Shown here piece by piece: positions 42,192-50,189 of a DNA stretch of 64,000 bases (its first letter is position 1; the number at the start of each line of letters is the position of its first letter). The DNA is from Flavobacterium fragile (GTDB lineage: Bacteria; Bacteroidota; Bacteroidia; Flavobacteriales; Flavobacteriaceae). The stretch lies in contig NZ_JAMLJN010000007.1 in assembly GCF_023634865.1 (NCBI RefSeq), positions 62,001-126,000 on the forward strand, written 5' to 3'. A model generated the notes under the pieces. The model saw nothing but the letters and a program-made list of their open reading frames with translations, did no database searches and had not been told where the DNA came from. The translations under genes and the position numbers were made by a program.

Positions 42192-43125
42192 AAAAGCTTA
42201 TTTGATTTGCCCTCTACTTTTTATTTTTCAGTTGAACGCTCAAACGGTTAGAACTCAATTGCCAGATTCAGTTTCTTATTGGTCGAAGGAAAATGTATTG
42301 GGTTTAGATATTTCCCAGATTACTTTTGTGAATTGGAATGCTGGTGGGAATAATTCGATTTCGGGTTTGTTAAAGGGTAAATTTATTAGAACTTATATAA
42401 AAGATAATGTTCACTGGAAAAATGAGTTGATTGCTCGTTATGGTATTAATAAGCAAGAAAAACAAGATGTAAGAAAAACAGATGATCAACTTCAAATAAA
42501 TTCTACTTTTGGATATAGGAGAGACACGATTTCTAATTGGTATTATGCAGGAAAATTCAATTTTAATACGCAATTTGCAAATGGTTATGCCTATCCCAAT
42601 ACTGCTTTAGCGATTTCAAAACCCTTTGCGCCTGCTTATACATTTCTCGGAATTGGTGCTGAATATTCGAGAAAAGATTTGAATTTAAACGTTTATTTAT
42701 CTCCACTAACACAAAAAACAACATTGGTTTTTGATCAACGACTAGCCAATCAAGGTGCATTCGGAGTTGAAAAAGCTATTTATGATGAATTTGGTAATTT
42801 GATACGAGAAGGTAAGAATATAAGAAATGAAACAGGATTTTTAATTACTAATCAGTGGAAAAAAGAAGTGCACAAGAACATTAAATTTGAACATAGAATA
42901 TCACTTTATACTGATTATTTGAATAATTTTGGAAATATCGATGTTGATTGGCAATTGCAATTAGATATGACAGTAAATCAATATGTTAAGGCAAATATTG
43001 GAACCCATCTTGTTTACGATGATGATATTAAAACCAAGGAAGTAGTGGATGGTGTGCAAGTAATTAAAGGACCAAAAGTTCAATTAAAGCAATTGTTAGG
43101 AGTTGGGATAGTTTATCAATTTTAA
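42184..43125 (+). CDS. DUF3078 family outer-membrane-like protein
   Basis: 313 residues with a signal peptide (cleavage near LNAQT, about 20). FVNWNAGGNNSISGLLKGKF (about 48-67) and the long beta-rich remainder ending in GVGIVYQF are typical of DUF3078. The aromatic C-terminal residue fits an outer-membrane barrel. Function is unknown. It overlaps dxs by eight bases and is probably translated from the same mRNA. Confidence 0.87.
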   Translation: MFKKAYLICPLLFIFQLNAQTVRTQLPDSVSYWSKENVLGLDISQITFVNWNAGGNNSISGLLKGKFIRTYIKDNVHWKNELIARYGINKQEKQDVRKTDDQLQINSTFGYRRDTISNWYYAGKFNFNTQFANGYAYPNTALAISKPFAPAYTFLGIGAEYSRKDLNLNVYLSPLTQKTTLVFDQRLANQGAFGVEKAIYDEFGNLIREGKNIRNETGFLITNQWKKEVHKNIKFEHRISLYTDYLNNFGNIDVDWQLQLDMTVNQYVKANIGTHLVYDDDIKTKEVVDGVQVIKGPKVQLKQLLGVGIVYQF

Positions 43126-43168
43126 TAAAATTATTTTCGATTTTATTTGATTTATATATTGTAATACC

Positions 43169-43176
43169 TATATTTG
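43169..43176 (+). promoter_or_regulatory. Promoter for tRNA-Leu
   Basis: TATATTTG is a perfect -7 box with a TTTG at 43146-43149, 19 bases upstream. The tRNA starts 13 bases after the box. Confidence 0.78.
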
Positions 43177-43189
43177 CACTCCAATTAAA

Positions 43190-43271
43190 GCGGGTGTGGT
43201 GAAATTGGTAGACACGCCAGACTTAGGATCTGGTGCCTCACGGTGTGAAGGTTCGAGTCCTTTCACCCGCA
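43190..43271 (+). tRNA. tRNA-Leu (anticodon TAG)
   Basis: 82 bases. The acceptor stem GCGGGTG pairs with CACCCGC, with discriminator A at 43271. The D arm (GTGAAATTGGTAGACAC), the anticodon stem-loop CCAGA-CTTAGGA-TCTGG with TAG, a long variable arm (GCCTCACGGTGTG) and the T loop GGTTCGAGTCC are all present. CCA is not encoded. The long variable arm and A73 agree with leucine. Confidence 0.97.
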
Positions 43272-43279
43272 CTAAAATG

Positions 43280-43309
43280 AAACCTAAGACAATCGTCTTA
43301 GGTTTTTTT
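43280..43309 (+). terminator. Terminator after tRNA-Leu
   Basis: AAACCTAAGAC pairs perfectly with GTCTTAGGTTT around AATC, then a T-run. Confidence 0.92.
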
Positions 43310-43340
43310 ATTTTAGTATCCCTCTGACGAAAAAAAATAC

Positions 43341-43348
43341 TAACTTTG
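43341..43348 (+). promoter_or_regulatory. Promoter -7 box for gene at 43363
   Basis: TAACTTTG matches TAnnTTTG, 14 bases before the ATG. Confidence 0.6.
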
Positions 43349-43362
43349 GTAAAATCTAAATT

Positions 43363-44262
43363 ATGACATTACCCAGGTTATCTAATTTTTATTTGATTTT
43401 TCTTTTTGTTAGTTTTCAGGTTGGATTTTCGCAACAAATCAATGAAGCACAATTTCAAAAAAGAAAAAGTATCAATTATTATGTTTTAAATCCAAAGTTT
43501 TCTCATTTGGATAGTGTTTACATGACTATTGGTAAGAAAGAAGAAGTTTTAAAAGCAGGTTGGATAATCATAGAAAATAAAAATGGATTTTCTATTCAGC
43601 GCGAAATCAAAAATGACACTATCATTGAAATTAAGACCGATAGTGTAATACAAGTCACTCGTCCTTGGAAAATTGAAAATATCAAAATTCTAGCAACTGA
43701 AAATGGAAAAATAAACTTAAATCCAGTTTTGTTTTTAAATTCTTCAGACCACAAGCTAAATACAATTGCATACTTAAAAATCCCTGAAAATGATAAAATC
43801 GTTTTGAAACATTTTCATACTAAATGGAGTGCTATAACGATTCCTTTTTCCATTCGCCCATCCTTAAAAGGACAAATAAGAAGTCAGGTTACTAATGAAT
43901 TTAAAATTGGAACTGCTTTTAGTTTAAATCACGACTGGGAGTTCTATAAAAATCAACGTCTTGAAGTTAAGAAAAATACTTACGGATTATCATTTGGATT
44001 AGGTTTTGGATTAGGTAGAGTAGAGTTAGATAATGCCTCAACGAGTTTATCAAATGCTAATTATGACAATGAAGAACAAGGTCTGATTTTATTTCTAACA
44101 CCAGGAGTTGGAGTTAATATAAGAGGTTTCAAAGTCTTAGGTTTTTTTGGTTACGACATTGGTTTAACAAAAAATATGAACGATTGGAATTATAACAAAC
44201 GTCATTACATGGGCATTGGTTTCGGTTTTGATTTTTGGACGTTGAAGCGCAACACGAATTAA
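43363..44262 (+). CDS. Secreted or outer-membrane protein of unknown function
   Basis: 299 residues with a signal peptide (FYLIFLFVSFQVGFSQQ, cleavage about 24). The first half is mixed, with many Lys/Ile/Glu residues. The second half has glycine-rich beta segments (GLSFGLGFGLGRVEL, then LILFLTPGVGVNIRGF and GIGFGFDFWTL) that look like membrane strands of a small barrel. No family recognised. The next gene, an amidohydrolase, begins 26 bases on, so they may be co-transcribed. Confidence 0.72.
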   Translation: MTLPRLSNFYLIFLFVSFQVGFSQQINEAQFQKRKSINYYVLNPKFSHLDSVYMTIGKKEEVLKAGWIIIENKNGFSIQREIKNDTIIEIKTDSVIQVTRPWKIENIKILATENGKINLNPVLFLNSSDHKLNTIAYLKIPENDKIVLKHFHTKWSAITIPFSIRPSLKGQIRSQVTNEFKIGTAFSLNHDWEFYKNQRLEVKKNTYGLSFGLGFGLGRVELDNASTSLSNANYDNEEQGLILFLTPGVGVNIRGFKVLGFFGYDIGLTKNMNDWNYNKRHYMGIGFGFDFWTLKRNTN

Positions 44263-44288
44263 TGATATTAAAATTTAAAATAATAAAT

Positions 44289-45641
44289 ATGAATTTTCTC
44301 TCTCAAATTATTAATGCCTCAAAGATTGCATTGGGACTTTCTTTTTTTGGTTTGCCCAATTTAGTAACAGCACAACAAAATCAAGATATTCTTTTCGAAA
44401 ACGTATCTGTTTTTGATGGTAAAAATCAACAGCTTCAAACCAATAGTTATGTTTTGGTTTCAGGAAATAAAATTAAAACGGTTTCTAAAACACCCATTGA
44501 AAAAAACAACGATGTTTTAGTGATAAATGGTTCGGGTAAAACATTGATTCCGGGATTAATTGATGTGCATGTTCACATGATTTTCGGAGCTCTTTCCATG
44601 GGCGATATGATGGATCCTAATTTAAAACCTGAAAATCTTATTGCAAAAGTAATTCCCGAAAGCGAAAAAATGCTACAAAGAGGATTTACTTCCGTACGAG
44701 ATGTTGGTGGACCATCATTTCAATTAAAGCAAATGATTGATGAAGCTAAAATACAAGGACCTAGGATTTGGCCTTCAGGAGCTATGATTAGTCAAACCTC
44801 AGGTCATGGTGATTTACGTTTGCCAGAAGAACGTTCAAGACGCTTTTTTGGACCCATTTCTAAAGCCGAAAATTTTGGAGCTTCTTTTATTGCTGATGGT
44901 AAAGAAGAGGTCTTAACTGCCGTCAGAGAAAATCTTAGATTTGGTGCAAGTCAAATTAAATTAATGGCTGGAGGAGGGACTTCATCTGCTTATGATCCAG
45001 TAGATGTAACGCAATATACTTTGGAAGAAATGCAAGCAGCCGTTGAAGCGGCAGAAGATTGGGGAACATACGTAACCGTTCATGCTTACACGCCCAGAGC
45101 AGTTAGAAAAGCTATAAATGCTGGGGTAAAATGTATCGAGCACGGACAATTATTGGACCAATCTACTTTAAAATTGATCAAAAGAAAAGATATTTGGTTG
45201 AGTTGTCAAAATTTAATGGATAATACGCCAGAAATGAGTGAACAACGAAAAGAAAAACGCAAACCAGTTGTTGAAGGGCAGAAAATGATTTGGCCTTTAG
45301 CTAAAAAGATGAAAATTAAATTGGCTTGGGGAACAGATTTTCTATTTGAACCATGGATGAATGAAGAGCAGAATGCCTATCTATTAAAACTAAAAGAGTG
45401 GTTTACTCCATACGAAATTTTAAAAATGGCAACTCATGATAACGCACAGTTATTGAAAATGTCAGGAAATAGAAGCCCGTATTCCGGTGAAATTGGCGTT
45501 ATCAAATCTGGAGCTTTTGCTGATATGATTTTAGTAGATGGAAATCCTATAGAAAATATTGATTTAATTGGTAATCCTGCTGCAAAATTTTTAATCATTA
45601 TGAAAGATGGTCAAATCGTTAAAAATATTTTAGAAAATTAA
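44289..45641 (+). CDS. Exported amidohydrolase family protein
   Basis: 450 residues from the ATG at 44289; an earlier start would be a TTG inside the previous gene. A signal peptide precedes TAQQNQD (about 28). The metal-dependent hydrolase fold is clear: LIDVHVHMIFG with the H-x-H pair (about 84-94), RDVGGPSFQL, KLMAGGGTSS, VHAYTPRAVRKAI with IEHGQLLD, and LAWGTDFLFEP with the last aspartate. Relatives include imidazolonepropionase-like and Xaa-Pro dipeptidases. The lysine in QIKLMAGGG may be the carbamylated ligand. The substrate is unknown. The location is periplasmic. Confidence 0.9.
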   Translation: MNFLSQIINASKIALGLSFFGLPNLVTAQQNQDILFENVSVFDGKNQQLQTNSYVLVSGNKIKTVSKTPIEKNNDVLVINGSGKTLIPGLIDVHVHMIFGALSMGDMMDPNLKPENLIAKVIPESEKMLQRGFTSVRDVGGPSFQLKQMIDEAKIQGPRIWPSGAMISQTSGHGDLRLPEERSRRFFGPISKAENFGASFIADGKEEVLTAVRENLRFGASQIKLMAGGGTSSAYDPVDVTQYTLEEMQAAVEAAEDWGTYVTVHAYTPRAVRKAINAGVKCIEHGQLLDQSTLKLIKRKDIWLSCQNLMDNTPEMSEQRKEKRKPVVEGQKMIWPLAKKMKIKLAWGTDFLFEPWMNEEQNAYLLKLKEWFTPYEILKMATHDNAQLLKMSGNRSPYSGEIGVIKSGAFADMILVDGNPIENIDLIGNPAAKFLIIMKDGQIVKNILEN

Positions 45642-45662
45642 ATTTCGTTCCAATCTATTTTC

Positions 45663-46877
45663 ATGAATTCAAAATACGATATCATCATCATTGGCGGAGG
45701 CGCTGCCGGTTTTTTTACAGCCATTAACATTGTAGAAAAGAATCCAAATTTAAAAGTAGCTATTTTAGAGCGTGGCAAAAGTGTTTTAGAAAAAGTCCGA
45801 ATTTCTGGCGGTGGTCGTTGTAATGTGACTCATGCGTGTTTTGTACCTAATGATCTAGTGAAATTTTATCCAAGAGGCGAAAAGGAATTAAAAGGTCCGT
45901 TTCATCAATTTTGCTCTGGCGATACGATTGAATGGTTCCAAAAGCATGGGGTAGAACTAAAGATTGAGGAAGATGGTAGAATGTTTCCAGTTTCCAACTC
46001 TTCACAAACTATTATAGATTGTTTTTTAAAAGCCGCTCAAAAATTAAAAATTGATATTCTAACAGGACAAAGTGTTCAGGAATTGTATCAAGGTGAAAAT
46101 TATTGGAAAATTTCAACTAATCAAGACGTTTTTACTTGTCAAAAAGTGGTGATGACTACTGGAAGTAATCCAAAGATTTGGGAATTGTTACAAAATTTGG
46201 GACATAAAATTGTTGAGCCCGTTCCTTCTTTGTTTACGTTTAATATCAAAGATGTCCGAATTAAAGATTTGATGGGACTTTCTACAGTTGCTTCGGTGAA
46301 AGTAAAAAAGTCAAAATTGCAGGCATCCGGACCTTTGTTAATTACGCATTGGGGAATGAGTGGTCCTGGAATTTTACGTCTTTCAGCATGGGGAGCTCGA
46401 GAATTGGCTGATAAAAAATACCAATTTGCCATTCAAGTGAATTGGTTAAATGAAACCGATTTTGAAGACGCAATCGATTTGTTGAAGGCCATTAAAGAAG
46501 AAAATTCTAAAAAGTTAGTTGCAAAATATGCACATTTCGATTTGCCAAAACGCCTTTGGGAAAACTTGGTAAAAGCTGCTGGGATTTTAGAAGAAACCAA
46601 ATGGGCTGATGTAAACAAAAAACAATTGCATACTTTAGCCGAACAATTAACGAATGCCGAATTTCAGGTTAACGGGAAAAGCACCTTTAAAGAAGAATTT
46701 GTTACCGCAGGTGGAATCGACTTAAGAGAAGTTAATTTCAAAACTATGGGAAGTAAAGTTTTGCCAAATTTATTTTTCGCAGGAGAAATTCTAAATATCG
46801 ATGCGATAACAGGTGGTTTTAACTTTCAAAATGCTTGGACAGGCGGTTTTATTGTGGCTGAAAACATTAATCAATAG
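45663..46877 (+). CDS. HI0933/BaiN family flavoprotein
   Basis: 404 residues. FAD motif IIIGGGAAGFFTAIN (8-22), then the family phrase KVRISGGGRCNVTH (about 44-57) and the C-terminal VTAGGIDLREVNFKTM and AITGGFNFQNAWTGGFI. These define the HI0933-like flavoproteins, of which BaiN acts on bile-acid intermediates; most members have no assigned substrate. No signal peptide is present. It follows the amidohydrolase by 21 bases and ends before a strong terminator. Confidence 0.93.
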   Translation: MNSKYDIIIIGGGAAGFFTAINIVEKNPNLKVAILERGKSVLEKVRISGGGRCNVTHACFVPNDLVKFYPRGEKELKGPFHQFCSGDTIEWFQKHGVELKIEEDGRMFPVSNSSQTIIDCFLKAAQKLKIDILTGQSVQELYQGENYWKISTNQDVFTCQKVVMTTGSNPKIWELLQNLGHKIVEPVPSLFTFNIKDVRIKDLMGLSTVASVKVKKSKLQASGPLLITHWGMSGPGILRLSAWGARELADKKYQFAIQVNWLNETDFEDAIDLLKAIKEENSKKLVAKYAHFDLPKRLWENLVKAAGILEETKWADVNKKQLHTLAEQLTNAEFQVNGKSTFKEEFVTAGGIDLREVNFKTMGSKVLPNLFFAGEILNIDAITGGFNFQNAWTGGFIVAENINQ

Positions 46878-46888
46878 AAGTATAATTG

Positions 46889-46928
46889 AAAAAAGTCGTG
46901 GTAAAACTAAGTTTTACCACGACTTTTT
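46889..46928. terminator. Strong bidirectional terminator
   Basis: AAAAAGTCGTGGTAAAAC pairs with GTTTTACCACGACTTTTT around a three-base loop. It serves the flavoprotein gene and, on the other strand, the TspO gene whose stop lies in the right arm. Confidence 0.93.
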
Positions 46929-47403
46929 ATTGATTCAACCAAAAAATAGTTCCTGTTAGCACCGTTGCAAAGCTAACCCAAGCTAAATATGGAAGTAGTA
47001 AATATCCTGCTTTTTTATCAACTTGTTTAAAAACGTAAAACGTTTCATATATAATTAACCATAAAAGTATGATTTCTAAAAAAGCCAATAAAATATTATT
47101 CAATCCAAAGAATAAATAGGACCATAAAGCATTTAGAAGCAACTGAACAGTAAAAAACATCAATCCTTTTTTGACCAATTCTTTATTGGTTTCTATTTGA
47201 TTCCAAACTAACCCCGCAGCAATTCCCATAAAAATATACAACATTGTCCAAACAGGAGCAAAAACCCAATTAGGAGGATTAAAGCTTGGCTTTTTGATTA
47301 ATGGATACCAAGTGTTAATACTCGAAAGTGTTACTTTGCTTGATAAATAACCAACTGCTAGGCAAATAGCAACACAATAAATGATTCTTAAATATTTATT
47401 CAT
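46927..47403 (-). CDS. TspO/MBR family protein
   Basis: 158 residues from the ATG at 47403; the longer reading adds seven residues. Five membrane spans. The family signature PSFNPPNWVFAPVWTMLYI (about 39-57) with its tryptophans is clear, as is the later LLLNALWSYLFFG. TspO binds porphyrins and cholesterol-like ligands and is tied to stress or light responses. It converges with the flavoprotein gene. Confidence 0.93.
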   Translation of the reverse strand: MNKYLRIIYCVAICLAVGYLSSKVTLSSINTWYPLIKKPSFNPPNWVFAPVWTMLYIFMGIAAGLVWNQIETNKELVKKGLMFFTVQLLLNALWSYLFFGLNNILLAFLEIILLWLIIYETFYVFKQVDKKAGYLLLPYLAWVSFATVLTGTIFWLNQ

Positions 47404-47463
47404 TAGTGTGAATTTTATATGCAAATTAACGAAAAATCAAGGTAACAAATCAATCAAAATCGG

Positions 47464-47471
47464 TATTTTTG
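47464..47471 (+). promoter_or_regulatory. Promoter -7 box for mevalonate gene run
   Basis: TATTTTTG fits TAnnTTTG, 15 bases before the mvaD ATG. Confidence 0.6.
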
Positions 47472-47486
47472 TCAAAATTTTAAGCT

Positions 47487-48566
47487 ATGCTTACGGAAAA
47501 AGATTTTATTACAACTTCATACAATTCGATTGAATCCGCTAGTTTCGAATGGAGCGCACCTAGTAATATTGCCTTAGTGAAATATTGGGGCAAGAAAGAA
47601 AACCAAATTCCAGCGAATCCTTCGATAAGTTTTACATTAAACAATTGTAAAACAATCACAAAATTAGAAGTAGTCAAAAAATCGGAAACCAATAGTTTTT
47701 CGTTCGATTTGCTTTTTGAAGGAAAACCGAAAGAAGATTTCAAACCAAAAATTCAAAAATTCTTCGAAAGAATTGAAAAATATTGTCCGTTTTTAAAAGA
47801 ATATCATTTTAAAATTGATACCCAAAACACGTTTCCTCATAGTTCAGGAATTGCTTCTTCAGCCTCTGGAATGGCAGCTTTGGCAATGAATATCATGAGT
47901 TTGGAAAAAGCTATTAATCCAACGATTTCAGATGATTATTTCTATTCAAAAGCTTCATTTTTAGCTCGATTAGGAAGCGGAAGCGCGTGCAGAAGTATCA
48001 AAGGTGAAGTAGTAGTTTGGGGTAATCATGCTAAGATTACTGGAAGTTCAGATTTGTTTGGAGTGGAATTTTCAGAAATGCATCAAAATTTCAAAAACTA
48101 TCAAGACACTATTTTATTAGTAGACAAAGGCGAAAAGCAAGTTTCGAGTACGATTGGTCACGATTTAATGCACAATCATCCGTATGCCGAAAGACGTTTT
48201 GCTCAAGCACACGAAAATTTATCCCTAATAAAAGCAATTTTATCATCAGGAAATTTAGAAGAATTTATCAAAATTGTAGAAAGCGAGGCCTTGACTTTAC
48301 ATGCTATGATGATGACTTCAATGCCATATTTTATCTTAATGAAACCCAATACATTGGAAATTATTAATAAAATTTGGGAATTCAGAAATGAAACACAAAT
48401 TCCTGTATGTTTTACATTAGATGCTGGTGCCAATGTTCACGTGTTGTATCCTGAAAATGTAAAAGAAAACGTACTGCAATTTATTCAAGATGAATTAGTT
48501 GGCTATTGTCAAAATGGTCAGTATATTTGCGATCAAATTGGGAATGGTACGAATCAATTAAAATAA
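47487..48566 (+). CDS. mvaD: Diphosphomevalonate decarboxylase
   Basis: 359 residues. It converts mevalonate diphosphate to isopentenyl diphosphate. ALVKYWGKKENQIPANPSIS (28-47) is the family opening. The GHMP motif HSSGIASSASGMAAL (about 117-131) and RLGSGSACRSIKGEVVVWG (about 156-174) follow. Later VCFTLDAGANVHVLY holds the conserved Asp. Length is standard. It heads a run that goes on to a toxin-antitoxin pair, mevalonate kinase and a prenyltransferase. Confidence 0.95.
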   Translation: MLTEKDFITTSYNSIESASFEWSAPSNIALVKYWGKKENQIPANPSISFTLNNCKTITKLEVVKKSETNSFSFDLLFEGKPKEDFKPKIQKFFERIEKYCPFLKEYHFKIDTQNTFPHSSGIASSASGMAALAMNIMSLEKAINPTISDDYFYSKASFLARLGSGSACRSIKGEVVVWGNHAKITGSSDLFGVEFSEMHQNFKNYQDTILLVDKGEKQVSSTIGHDLMHNHPYAERRFAQAHENLSLIKAILSSGNLEEFIKIVESEALTLHAMMMTSMPYFILMKPNTLEIINKIWEFRNETQIPVCFTLDAGANVHVLYPENVKENVLQFIQDELVGYCQNGQYICDQIGNGTNQLK

Positions 48567-48596
48567 TTTGTATATTTACCATAGATTTCAATAAAT

Positions 48597-48818
48597 ATGG
48601 ACATTCGATTGGAAAAATTAGAGCTTATGAAAATGCTGATGGAAACAGAAAACCCTTCGGTATTACAAGCTATTAGAAAAATTTTTCAAAAAGAAGAGAA
48701 AGATTGGTGGGATGATTTAACGGAAGAGCAACAAAACATTCTAAACGAATCAATGGAGCAATATGAGAAGGGAGAGTTTTCTTCTTTTGAAGATTATATC
48801 AAGCCACATTTGAAATAA
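48597..48818 (+). CDS. Antitoxin of a ParE/RelE-type module
   Basis: 73 residues, acidic and helical. The start MDIRLEKLELMKMLMETENP and the closing EDYIKPHLK fit short antitoxins found before RelE/ParE toxins in Bacteroidota. No clear ribbon-helix-helix is visible, so DNA binding is uncertain. The stop overlaps the toxin ATG as TAATG, the usual coupling. The pair lies between mvaD and mevalonate kinase. Confidence 0.82.
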   Translation: MDIRLEKLELMKMLMETENPSVLQAIRKIFQKEEKDWWDDLTEEQQNILNESMEQYEKGEFSSFEDYIKPHLK

Positions 48819-49129
48819 TGAGGGAAATTGTAATAACGCCAAGAGCTCAAAAAGAATTGAATCAACTTTTTGAATATTTGGAGTTAAAATGGAATTTGAA
48901 AGTTAAAGATGATTTTGTGAATAAGCTACATTTAGTTTTGAAAATTGTAGCAAAAAGTCCAGAATCCTTTCCTGTTTCAAGTAAAAATGTTAAATTTAGA
49001 AAGTGTGTCGTTACAAAAAAGAATACACTTTTTTATCATTATAATCAAAAGCATATTGTAGTGGTTGCTGTTTTCGACACAAGACAAAACCCAAAGAAAT
49101 TAAAATCTGATTACTATAAACAACCGTAA
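48818..49129 (+). CDS. ParE/RelE family toxin
   Basis: 103 residues. The RelE/ParE fold is recognisable: IVITPRAQKELNQLFEYLE with the first helices, LKIVAKSPESFPVSS, and the C-terminal strands KCVVTKKNTLFYHYNQKHIV and VAVFDTRQNPKKL. Relatives cut mRNA at the ribosome (RelE) or block gyrase (ParE). Without a search the target is open; the TRQNP ending is more ParE-like. Translational coupling to the antitoxin is seen. Confidence 0.88.
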   Translation: MREIVITPRAQKELNQLFEYLELKWNLKVKDDFVNKLHLVLKIVAKSPESFPVSSKNVKFRKCVVTKKNTLFYHYNQKHIVVVAVFDTRQNPKKLKSDYYKQP

Positions 49130-49144
49130 ACTGAATACTAAAAA

Positions 49145-50083
49145 ATGAAAGGACCGCTTTTTTACTCAAAAATATTACTTTTCGGAGAATACGGAATCAT
49201 CCAAGATTCGAAAGGACTTTCAATTCCTTATAATTTTTACAACGGAGCTTTAAAGAACGATGGAAATTCGTCTGAAAGCGCTATTAAATCGAATGAAAGT
49301 TTAAAAAAATATGCTGCTTATTTAGCTCAGTTGCAAAAAGAGCAACCGGAGTTGGTGACTTTCGATTTAGATTCTTTACAAAATGATGTAAACAACGGAA
49401 TGTATTTTGATTCTAGTATTCCACAAGGATATGGAGTAGGAAGTAGCGGTGCATTAGTTGCTGCTATTTACGATAAATATGCGAAAGATAAAATCACGGT
49501 TTTAGAGAATTTAACTCGTGAAAAATTATTACAATTAAAAACGATTTTCTCTCAAATGGAATCGTTTTTTCACGGAAAAAGTTCAGGTTTAGATCCGTTG
49601 AATAGTTATTTAAGTATTCCAATTTTAATCAACTCGAAAGACAATATTGAACCAACCGGAATTCCAAGTCAAAGCACACAGGGAAAAGGAGCGGTTTTCT
49701 TAATCGATTCAGGAATTGTTGGTGAAACTGCTCCAATGGTTTCGATTTTCATGGAAAACTTAAAAGACAATGGTTTCCGTAACATGTTAAAATCGCAATT
49801 CATAAAATATACCGATGCTTGTGTGGAAAATTTCTTGCACGGCGATGTAAAATCGTTATTAGAAAACACCAAACAATTATCAAAAGTTGTCTTGAATAAC
49901 TTCAAACCGATGATTCCAGAACAATTTCACCAAGTATGGCAAAAAGGAATTGACACCAATGATTACTATTTGAAATTGTGTGGTTCTGGTGGTGGCGGTT
50001 ATATTTTAGGATTTACCCAAGATTTAGACAAAGCAAAAGAATCGTTGAAAGACTATAAATTAGAAGTGGTTTATAATTTTTAA
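49145..50083 (+). CDS. Mevalonate kinase-like GHMP kinase
   Basis: 312 residues. YSKILLFGEYGIIQDSKG (7-24) is the first GHMP motif. SIPQGYGVGSSGALVAAIY (about 93-111) is the phosphate-binding loop, and LCGSGGGGYILGF (about 280-292) the third motif. This kinase phosphorylates mevalonate. The context with mvaD makes this reading strong, although phosphomevalonate kinase cannot be fully excluded. It starts 15 bases after the toxin gene. Confidence 0.9.
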   Translation: MKGPLFYSKILLFGEYGIIQDSKGLSIPYNFYNGALKNDGNSSESAIKSNESLKKYAAYLAQLQKEQPELVTFDLDSLQNDVNNGMYFDSSIPQGYGVGSSGALVAAIYDKYAKDKITVLENLTREKLLQLKTIFSQMESFFHGKSSGLDPLNSYLSIPILINSKDNIEPTGIPSQSTQGKGAVFLIDSGIVGETAPMVSIFMENLKDNGFRNMLKSQFIKYTDACVENFLHGDVKSLLENTKQLSKVVLNNFKPMIPEQFHQVWQKGIDTNDYYLKLCGSGGGGYILGFTQDLDKAKESLKDYKLEVVYNF

Positions 50084-50086
50084 CAT

Positions 50087-50180
50087 AGGCAAAAGGGAAT
50101 AGGTAAAAGGCAAAAGGGAGTTAGATTTAATTTAATACTTATGCCTTTTATCTTTTACCCTTATCCCAACACCTTTTACC
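50087..50180. repeat. Heptamer array that inverts in the middle, before ubiA
   Basis: Left: five units (AGGCAAA, AGGGAAT, AGGTAAA, AGGCAAA, AGGGAGT; 50087-50121). Right: six units (TTATGCC, TTTTATC, TTTTACC, CTTATCC, CAACACC, TTTTACC; 50139-50180). The right consensus is the reverse complement of the left. It fills the gap between the mevalonate kinase and UbiA genes. Confidence 0.85.
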
Positions 50181-50189
50181 TATAAAGAA

